The translations under genes and the position numbers were made by a program. This document shows, piece after piece, positions 55,956 through 64,000 of a stretch of 64,000 bases of DNA. A model generated the notes under the pieces. The model was not told the origin of the DNA and searched no databases. It saw only the letters and a list, made by a program, of their open reading frames with translations. This DNA comes from Pelomyxa schiedti. Lineage: Eukaryota > Evosea > Pelobiontida > Pelomyxidae. The stretch is taken from the NCBI GenBank assembly GCA_020536535.1, contig JAHLWZ010000791.1, positions 243,128-307,127 of the forward strand, read 5' to 3'. Numbering within the stretch: position 1 is the first letter of the stretch; every line of letters starts with the position of its first letter.

Positions 55956-57688
55956 ATGGAAGGTTCACTAGTGAGGGACCCTCCCGTCGTTTCGTCACCA
56001 GGCCGGCCTGGTGCCTGTGCCCATAATCAGAAGCACCCACGAAACTGTATGATGATGGAGGCTCTTTTTCAGATGGAGCAAGGAAACACCCAGAGCGCAA
56101 TTCTTCTGGTTTCAGATGCCTGCAAACTTTTTGAGAACTGTTGTAAAAGCATTGGTCTGTGTTTCCTTCGTCAGAGATGTCATATAGCCCATGCTTTGAC
56201 TTTACTCAAAGCAAAAAAGGTAAATGGCCTGAACCATTGCAGGGACCTGACTTGTGTTACCTCCCTGGGTTGCTTTTTATTCGCGGTCTGGCTCTTCTCT
56301 CCAATGATCAAACTGCATTGAACCGTTGTATGCCTCCGGACCTGTCAAGCTCATTTTCACGTGTAACCTCCTCTTCTGCTCTTGAACTGAGAGCCTATTG
56401 CCGTAATGTGTTGCTGTCAGCAAATAGCGTGGTGGCTCCCTTAACCGCACAAATACACCAAAATGAAGAGATAGGAGAAGGGGAGGCTGCAACAGTGAAA
56501 ATGATGAGGATTACCGAAGAGTGGAACGCCCTTTTTGCAGCCGCGTGTGATGGCGCCGCTCTTGATTCGCGTTCTCCGGTGGAGCAAGAACCTATTAGCA
56601 CTCAGATTGATACTCAACAGGAAGAACAGAAGCGACCATGGGCATTCACTTTGTTTGTGGCTTTGTGGACAACTTTCTGCTTGGAGAATACTTCGTGTGA
56701 GCCCTTTTGGTTAGAACTATCAGCTTCAAGAACCAATTGTGGTCAGAACGATACAGCGCAGCTCTTGCCATCTTCTTCGCTGTCACTCCTTGGTGCATGC
56801 TTTCTTCATGGCATTGGTGGATTGGACCAGTATACCAACCGGGCTGTGTCACTATACCAGAAGGCCGCAGATGCCGGAAATGCTGTGGCACTAAACAGTC
56901 TTGGTGTGTGTTATGAAATCGGAAAGGGTGTTGACAAGGATCTTCACAAGGCCGTGTCACTTTACGCCAAGGCTTCTGATGCCGGAAACAACAAGGCCAT
57001 ATACAACGTTGCCTTGTGTTACAAAAATGGGGAAGGCGTTGAAATGGACCTCAACAAGGCTATTTCGCTTTTCAGGAGAGCTGTAGATGCTGGAAATGCT
57101 TCAGCAATGCTTAAGCTTGGTATGTGTTATGGGAGCGGCTCCGGCGTTGACAAGGACATGAACAAGGCCGTGGAACTTTTCAGGATGTCTGCCAATTCTG
57201 GTGAGATAGATGCACTAGTTCAGCTTGGTGTGCTGTACAGAAATGGCAGTGGTGTTGAGAAGGACCTGACCCAGACTGTGTCACTTCTCAGGAGGGCTGC
57301 AGACTATGGGAGTTCCGCGGCAATGTTCTACCTTGGACAGTGCTACCACATTGGCTTGGGTGTTGAAAAGGACCTGGGAATTGGAGTGTCATTTTACAGG
57401 AGGGCCATGGATTCCGGCTGCGTTCCAGCAATATTCAGCCTTGGTGCCTGTTACCAGAAAGCATGGGGCGTTGACAAGGACATCAACCAGGCAGCTTCGC
57501 TTTACCAGAGAGCTGCCGACGCCGGGGATGCATCAGGGATGTACCACCTCGGGGTGTGCTACCAACACGGGCGCGGGGTTCACAGGGACATCAGGGTGGC
57601 CGTATCACACATCAGGAGGGCAGCCAACCAGGGACACAAGCACGCCATACTCAGACTCGACCGCCTCTTAGCTTCATGCCGCTCATGA
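55956..57688 (+). CDS. Sel1-repeat protein with at least eight repeats
   Basis: The ATG at 55956 begins MEGSLVRDPPVV. Starting near 56780, eight or more tandem Sel1-like repeats of about 36 residues follow a strict pattern, for example ALNSLGVCYEIGKGVDKDL, then AIYNVALCYKNGEGVEMDL, AMLKLGMCYGSGSGVDKDM and GMYHLGVCYQHGRGVHRDI. The repeat DNA is itself periodic at about 108 bp. These solenoids act as protein-binding scaffolds, for instance in ER-associated degradation adaptors or signalling regulators. The N-terminal 270 residues have no known domain. The join between the first frame (to about 56160) and the second (from about 56170, reading SYSPCFDFTQSKKGKW) is unresolved. I could not find a good intron there, so a small indel is possible. 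Confidence 0.75.
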
Positions 57689-57798
57689 CGGCGTGGCGAG
57701 GTGACTGGGGCGAAATTGGCGGCCTTCTCAGTTTTTGATTAATTATAATTTTCCCCATCATTTTTTCGTCTCTCGCGAGAGCACAAGAGACAAGTAAG

Positions 57799-58959
57799 AT
57801 GAGCAAGAAGGCGCTTGGGGAGGCTATTGTGAAGTTGGTGCACGTGAGTAAGTCGTACTCGATCGCCGGACGCAAGGACGGGGTGCAGGCTCTCAAGGAC
57901 ATTCACATGGACGACGATTCCCCGTTCCAACCCATAAGGAAAGGCGAGGTAGATTTTACCTTGTTGTTGTTGCTTCCCCCCCTTTTTTTTTCACTCTTAT
58001 ATTCTGTGAATGCCTGTTGCCTTGAAGATGAGTTTATATCTGAGAGTTATTGCCTACGGCTATTGCTATTGTTGTTGTTATTGTTTTTCTTATTGTTGTT
58101 TTATCTTATGTTTTGCGTTTGTATGGAATAGTTTGTGATACTGAGAGGGCCTTCTGGAGGAGGTAAAACAACACTGTTGAACTTGATTGGTACTTTGGAT
58201 ACTGCCAGTGCTGGGACTGTCAATTTGCTTGGGAGGGACCTCGCTGCTGACTCAAAGGATTCAGGTTTTTTGTTAGGTACTCATTATGTTGTTGACAAAT
58301 GTCTTAGAACTCTCTGCTTTACGTCTTACCAAGATTGGGTTTGTTTTTCAGACATTCAACCTACTTGCGACTATGTCTGCCTATGAAAATGTTGAACTGC
58401 CAATGACTATTCTGGGCAAACTTAGTGCCTCGGAAAGAAGAGTAATTCCAAATAGTAACTTCTAACGTTTTAAAAACAACCACCAAAAAATAAAACCGCA
58501 CCCGCCTAGTCAACCTGATAATACCTACAATAATCATGTCAACAGGCCCGAACCCTTGAACTTCTGGAACTTGTTGGTCTGCAAGACAGAATGGGTCACC
58601 TTCCTTCTGAATTGAGTGGGGGTGAACAGCAGAGAGTTACAATAGCCCGAGCTTTGGCAAATAAGCCTGAACTTCTTTTGCTTGATGAGCCAACTGGAGA
58701 CCTGGACACCAAAAATACCATCGAGGTCATGGACTTACTGCTGAACCTCAACAATGAGCTGGGTACTACATGTGTCATGGTAACACACAACCCAGATGTA
58801 GAATGTTATGCAGATAGGATCATATACATCAATGATGGCCGTATTGTGAAACAAGCAGTCAATGTTGTTCAATCCCCTCTTATAATGTCTGACTATATGG
58901 CCTATTTGAGCTCCCTAGAACGGCCTGGTGGGAAACCCACAACCACCCAGCACTCGTAA
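57799..58959 (+). CDS. ABC-H-type soluble ABC ATPase (LolD/MacB-like)
   Basis: This is an ATPase of the LolD/MacB type found in Dictyostelium as the ABC-H family. Exon 1 (ATG 57799) reads AIVKLVHVSKSYSIAGRK. After an intron, the Walker A is LRGPSGGGKTTLLNLIGTLD (about 58141-58200). The Q-loop region is KIGFVFQTFNLLATMSAYE, the signature LSGGEQQRVTIARAL (about 58611-58655), Walker B ELLLLDEPTGDLD and the H-loop VMVTHNPDV. All motifs are intact, so it should hydrolyse ATP. No transmembrane domain is encoded. In bacteria the partner is a FtsX-like permease. No such gene is visible here, so the partner must be elsewhere. Four exons, with short introns. Confidence 0.9.
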
Positions 58960-59028
58960 AAATAAAAAAACCTTGAATAGAATTTTGTTTTGAAGCCAGC
59001 CAGCTTTTGTATTTTACAACAAAAAAGA

Positions 59029-62000
59029 TCACAGTTCATAGAAATTATTGAAGTTGAGGTTGAGGAGGAGTTGGGCCAAATGGGAATACTTCCGTTGCTG
59101 GTAGTTGAGTGTGTGGAGAACTTTGAGGATGTGAGAGTGGAATAGGTTCCTTTTGAAAGGAAAAAAGAAATGGGAGAAAGAGTGCGTTAGAGGATTCCTG
59201 GGTCAAGAGAAAGTAAAGTTCTACCCAAAATTCATGACCGCTTGTGATATATGAAGGTCCAACTGAGAATGCATAGGTAGAACTGCGGCAAGTGTGTAGT
59301 AAAACTGCAGTACGGTTTCCAAAGCTTGTTGGAGTAACAGATGAAACTTCGCGGCTTTTTCATTTAAGAAACACCTAGAACAACAAAAACTTAGGTGGAG
59401 AAAACGGTGCTAAGATAAAATAACCTTTGCAATAATATGGAAAGGTAGTCATCCAGTACATTCTGTAGAGCCTCGAGAGAAGGTACGGAAGGCAAACATT
59501 GTATGTATTTAGCCCACAGCTCATTCATTTGTGTTACGACATATTGCTCCAGCATTTTCACGAAATGATCCATTTGGTCCCTTTGAAGGTGAAAATGGGG
59601 TAACCAGATTGGAGGTACCTTAAAACACCAAATTGCCTCATGGTTTTCCAAGAGTGGAGGGAATTCACTCGTTTCAATGGAAGCCACACACTTCTTTGAT
59701 GGAGTCACTATCAAGAGATGTGGTAATGAAAGAGATATACCGTAGACAACAGGAGATGTACTTGATTTTAATAAAGAACCGAGATACCTTTGTGAAGCTT
59801 TCGAGTCTTGCAGGAGTAACTATAACACCCAGAGGCCACGGGTGTGCTTGATAATGTATGTGAACCTCCTCAACACATGATAGACCTATGGTTTATCAGC
59901 TTTGTGCACAAAAGAAAAGGAACTCCTTACTTCGTTTCTGAAAGGGCGGTCTTTCAGACACAGAGGGTGGTAAGAAATATAAATTTGAGGCGTATGAGTC
60001 TCCATGAAGGTGGCACGAATGAAGAGCAGCAGTTAGGCATTCTTCAAGCTCTTGTTGCTTGAGATGCTGCTGACGATTTGCTTCTTCTATCTGGAAGGAT
60101 TAATACAAGTCTCAGTGATAGATTTCTACTCACTTTCCTCTTTAAGGAAGAAACAAGTGCATCAGCAAAATTTCCATCCAGGAGGAGGATGTAACGGTGA
60201 ATGCAACTTAAATGACTATAAAGGTGGAGGTGATTGAATAGGAGATCCATAAGTTGGGCATTAGTGTAGTTGTACCTTTCATGATGTTAGTTTACAAAAA
60301 AAAAAGGACATTAGAACTACTGAAGTGAGATAGAGTCCCTGAACTCCTGTAGGAGGTTTACAATAGGAAGATTCCTGGCATAATGTGGCAAGCTGTTATC
60401 AGAGCAGTTCTCACTGTGGGAGTAAAAGAAAAATAACATATAACTGGAACTTTACATTGGATCCAAGCCTAGCGTAACGTGATAGGGGGACTGAGGGTCC
60501 ACTTTTAAAAGGGAGGTATCTGACTGCAGATATTTTGACATGAGCAAAAAATGATGACTTTCATGATACCAGAAAATGAGACATTCTTGGAATCCCCTCT
60601 AATGTGTAATTTTGGGTCACAGAATCAAGGGTGGAGTCTGAAACTGCATCCTCCATTATGGAATCTTGCACACTTGTAGTTGGTGGGTGCTGGTGGGATT
60701 CTAGAGTTGGAGCCGGATGGTTGGAGGTGGGTGCAGTTGACTTGGAAGTGCCTCCAAGTAAACAGAGTCGGAAATGTGAATTTTGTTGTGCTATTTTATC
60801 TTCGTTGTAGTGAAAGGAGAGCTGCACAATGTGTGTGTAACAAACAACCTATGTTAAGGATTTTTTTGTGAACAAACGGTTTTGGGAAAGGATATTGAAG
60901 GCAAGTCCTCCATAGAAAACTTTTGACTTCAAATCTTCTGTGAGGAATCGCGGAAGAAAAAGAGCATCTTTTTCCTTTTATTCCTTAATGGTTTTAAATA
61001 ACATTGTAAAGTACCAGATAAGCTGTTGTACAATAAGAACTGTCTAAAGTTGGATTTTTGGCAGGTTCAATGAAAAACTCACCAAAGGGGTCTTCTATTA
61101 CACCCTACAGTGGTTAATATAGTCTAATATTGTAGATGAAACCTTCAGCATCCACTTATGAATAAAGTCAATGTAGGGCTGTGATGCACATTCGAGCAAC
61201 CACAGAAGATAGGTTGGAACACAGCTACTTTCAAACTAATTCTCAAATTAGTTTCTGGTGGGAATATGTTTCCTACCTCGCAAAGAGAATAAACAAAGTT
61301 AATCAAATCTACACCCTTAAGTGCTGATGGGAATAGCAATGGCTGAGCTAGCAGTTCTATTTTAATAGGGGAAACTGAAGGTCTAGTGGATTCCTTGGAG
61401 ATCATTATAAGAGGGGTTAAATAATTACTGGGATGCAAACCATGATCTGATGTGCAAGACGTAGTCTACTGATGGGTTTGCTGTGCCTTATAAAGAGTAG
61501 AATGTTGAGTAATGTTGAATTGGAGGAAGTATCAGTGGATGGGGTGGCCGTGTTTGATGCCAATGAAAAGGGTGGTGAAGCAGGAAAATGTGATTGAGTA
61601 TGAAGTTTGTTGACTTTCCCTCCTATTTGTGAAATGATAGCATTCACCTTCTCCCTAATAGGAGTCAAACAAAAATACATCAGTTAGTAAGGGCAACTCG
61701 TTACCTGTACCACATTAGAAATCTTTCCAGTCCATTTGAAAAAGACTTTGCAATAATTCCCCCACTAATGCAACAGGTGAAAAAAGCCAAAGGTAACAGA
61801 AATCGCACTGTGAGGCAGAACAGGAAAAGCAGCAAGAAAAAGTATCAAGTGCCCTGTACATGCTGCCAAGCTGAGTGATCTCATGCAACACAGTTCTGAC
61901 AACTGGTGTACTAGCAAAGATTATTGCGTGCATGTATTTTTTCTATAGTTACCTAGTCGAGAGTAAAATGAAACTGGGAGAGAACGAATTGTTGTTGCTG

Positions 62001-63653
62001 TCATATGTAAAATATCTTGATTCAATTCCTGCCAAAACTTGGGTAATTGCCTATGGGACTTAACTGGCTAGTAACATCTTTTTTTTTTTACCTGACATAA
62101 AACAGACTCCTCCAAAAGAGGGCCCATGGGCATTGGCGCAGGGTACAATGATATTTCCTTGACTAAAAAGAATAAACCAATGAGGGAATGAAGGTATGAT
62201 GATACATTTGTCTGATGCTGTATGCAGTGGATTTATGATTGACTGTTTTGATACACTTTCGGCTACAGATTGAGATTCTAAAGCAAATCGAGGTAATAAT
62301 GGATGTGAGTGCTGGAATCGTAGTGTTGGCATGTCTGACGGGAGCGTTAAGGGTGGTATTGTTATGAAGGCATAATTGGCTGTAGGAGAGTGAGACAAGC
62401 TTGTTTCTGTCTACTGTGAGAAATATAGTGTTTTGTGGGATGGTATACGAAGATTGTGTGGATTCGGCTTTACATTTGCACAAATGGTTCCAGGAGGCAG
62501 TGGTTTTGGGAGTGGTGGTACCCTGCTTCTATTAGAGCACAATAGAGTTTTGATCAAACCTTATGAAAGTGTAGGCCTTGCTGTTTACAGTAGGTTCTCG
62601 CAGTGCAAAAGAATTTTGAGGAAATAACATATAATCACTGAATTTGCCGATTAAAGGGGAGTTGCCATACTCCAGCCACACAGGTCCCATTGATACAGGC
62701 TCTGCCAACAGTTATCATGGAATTACTTGGCATGCAACTTACCACTGCTGAGGAAAAACGTTGGAGGAATATGCTTTGTGTATTCTTGCATGTGGGTGAT
62801 GCTGCAATCAAGGGCAGTATCAATACATCTTGGTTCTCTTAGTGGGCATATTTCCTGAATACAGTTACACACACGTGGGAGACACATGACCGGCCTGGAA
62901 ACGGTCATTTGCGAGCTTAGCTAGCATCAAAAGAGCAGTCATAACAGTGTCCCTGTCCTTATTCCTTAAGTGTGAAGAGAGAAAATGACCAAAAGAAAAG
63001 TAAACCTGAGTTTGATTCTTCTGAAGCAGTTGACAACAAATCAGGTTTACAGCCGTCAAGCACCTCATCCTACCCTCGTCACAGGGACCACCACTGGAGT
63101 TCCCATAATACCTCAGGTTTGCACTTCGCAGCACCTGCTCCACAGCCTCCCCCAGCACTGAATTCGGTCCAACACCCTTTGATTTGCCGGGCAGTGTGCC
63201 TGCCTCCAGTACTCTGCCGCAACCGTCGTCGTTATTCGTCCTGCGTCTCTTCCTTGTCCCTGCTTCAGTCCCATCCTCATTTGTCCCAGAATCATTCTCA
63301 GTGGCATTTGTGGTGGTGGTGGTGGTGGTCAACATTCTGGCCCCACTGACATCAAACAACAAGTACTCAACAGCCTTGAAAAAAGTAGCCCGCACGTCTC
63401 CTGGATTTCGCGCCGCAGCCCCGAAATTCGGCGGGATGACGTCACCGCCTCCGAAACTGCAACTGCCGCCCGGCGCGCCGCCGCAACAGCAGCCAGCGCA
63501 CGCGGGGGTCAACGTCGGAGACTGTGCGTGCGCGGACGTGATCCCCTCGCGGCACCGTCCGCCGCCGCCGTCGTCGCGTCCCCTGCGCGCGGCACACACG
63601 AGGCGCCACACCAGCCCTACGACGCTGCCACCGAACATTGGTCGTTCCTGCAT
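59029..63653 (-). CDS. Gamma-tubulin complex component (Spc97/Spc98 family)
   Basis: This is a large multi-exon gene. The ATG at 63653 opens a very GC-rich exon, MFGGSVVGLVWRLVCAARRG, followed by Thr-rich linker text and SVLGEAVEQVLRSANLRYYG. Many short exons lie between 59.4 and 62.9 kb. The GCP fold is recognised from LYSHLSCIHRYILLLDGNF (about 60175-60235), equivalent to the family's RYLLLGQGDF, from MDHFVKMLEQYVVTQMNELW (about 59510-59570) and from the end HLAQLLLNLNFNNFY (about 59040-59090), equivalent to the LL.LDFN.YY end. Such proteins form microtubule-nucleating rings with gamma-tubulin. Which subunit (GCP2-6) cannot be decided because many internal splice sites are unresolved. The stop is at 59029-59031, facing the ABC gene. 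Confidence 0.65.
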
Positions 63654-63963
63654 TTTGATTTCGGAGAAGCACTCAGCAGATCTTGCAGATCCACAAAAAC
63701 TTCTTCTTCCCTTCGAGGTTGCAGTTGCAGGTCGGTAATTAAGGCGGGGGGCAGATCTCATCACCAAATGGCGAGCGGGGCGCTGGGTAGGACAACCAAA
63801 CATTTCTTCAACGGATGCAGAGAGTTCAGGATGAGGGTCGCGTGCGCCGCGCTGTCGCAAAAAGCAGTTAGGATTGAGAACATACGCACTGGGGAGGCAT
63901 CCCCAGGCGTTGCGGGTACTCGCCCTTCCCTCGCCTTGTTTGAATTGTTGATACAAAAAAATC

Positions 63964-63966
<3 letters not shown>

Positions 63967-64000
<34 letters not shown>
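63967..64000. repeat. Poly-T tract at the window edge
   Basis: A run of 34 consecutive T residues ends the window. It may be a genuine low-complexity tract, a retroposed poly-A tail on the other strand, or a point where the assembly ends. Bases 63654-63966 upstream hold the GCP 5' leader and an open minus frame without an assignable start. Confidence 0.9.

Noticed and set aside
1-64000. CRISPR arrays, transposase genes, operon-type ribosome binding sites
   Set aside because: I looked for direct repeats with spacers, transposase motifs and terminal inverted repeats and saw none. The gene structure is eukaryotic.

Overview
This window is nuclear DNA from a unicellular eukaryote. Nearly every gene is cut by short introns, mostly about 35-100 nt and GT-AG, with a few GC-AG. 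Genes are densely packed on both strands and encode typical eukaryotic machinery: eIF3c, eIF3m, CPSF73, EBP2, C1D/Rrp47, SDE2, a gamma-tubulin complex component and myotubularin. A Dictyostelium-type ABC-H ATPase, Roco (LRR-Roc-COR-kinase) genes, Sel1-repeat proteins and Pro/Thr/Ser/Gln-rich tails suggest an amoebozoan-like protist. That placement is inference. I see no plasmid, phage, CRISPR or transposase.

Layout. 1-6.4 kb: two tandem Roco-family genes on the minus strand, the first running off the left edge. Both have a degenerate Roc P-loop, and the complete one also has a degenerate kinase domain. 6.6-15.7 kb: a Sel1-repeat protein, a TIGR02206/YwaF-like membrane protein, a myotubularin phosphatase, an aspartate/glutamate racemase-family enzyme and a GT10 fucosyltransferase. 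15.8-23.3 kb: EBP2 and eIF3c head to head, then AMMECR1-domain and C1D genes. 23.5-32.9 kb: a Kelch plus long coiled-coil protein and a second coiled-coil gene. 33-42.5 kb: eIF3m, a four-domain metabolic fusion and CPSF73. 42.7-45.5 kb: two tandem paralogues of an unrecognised family. 45.6-53.4 kb: an AMP-forming acyl-CoA-synthetase-like gene head to head with a GH13 alpha-amylase, a Ser/Thr/Pro-rich gene and a KH-domain gene. 53.6-54.15 kb: a duplicated unit carrying Arg(CCU)-like tRNA sequences. 54.3-63.7 kb: SDE2, a second Sel1-repeat protein, the ABC-H ATPase and a gamma-tubulin complex component. The window ends in a 34-nt T run.

The most striking item is the gene at 35228-39225. It joins a LOG/PpnN-type nucleotide 5'-monophosphate nucleosidase, a ribose-5-phosphate isomerase A, a HAD-like domain and an endonuclease/exonuclease/phosphatase domain in one reading frame of about 1,258 residues. 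The order of activities suggests a single polypeptide that feeds nucleotide ribose into the pentose phosphate pathway. Many genes also have a strongly GC-rich 5' coding end and a lower-GC remainder. Splice junctions were inferred by reading frames and family motifs only, so exon ends are provisional except where stated.
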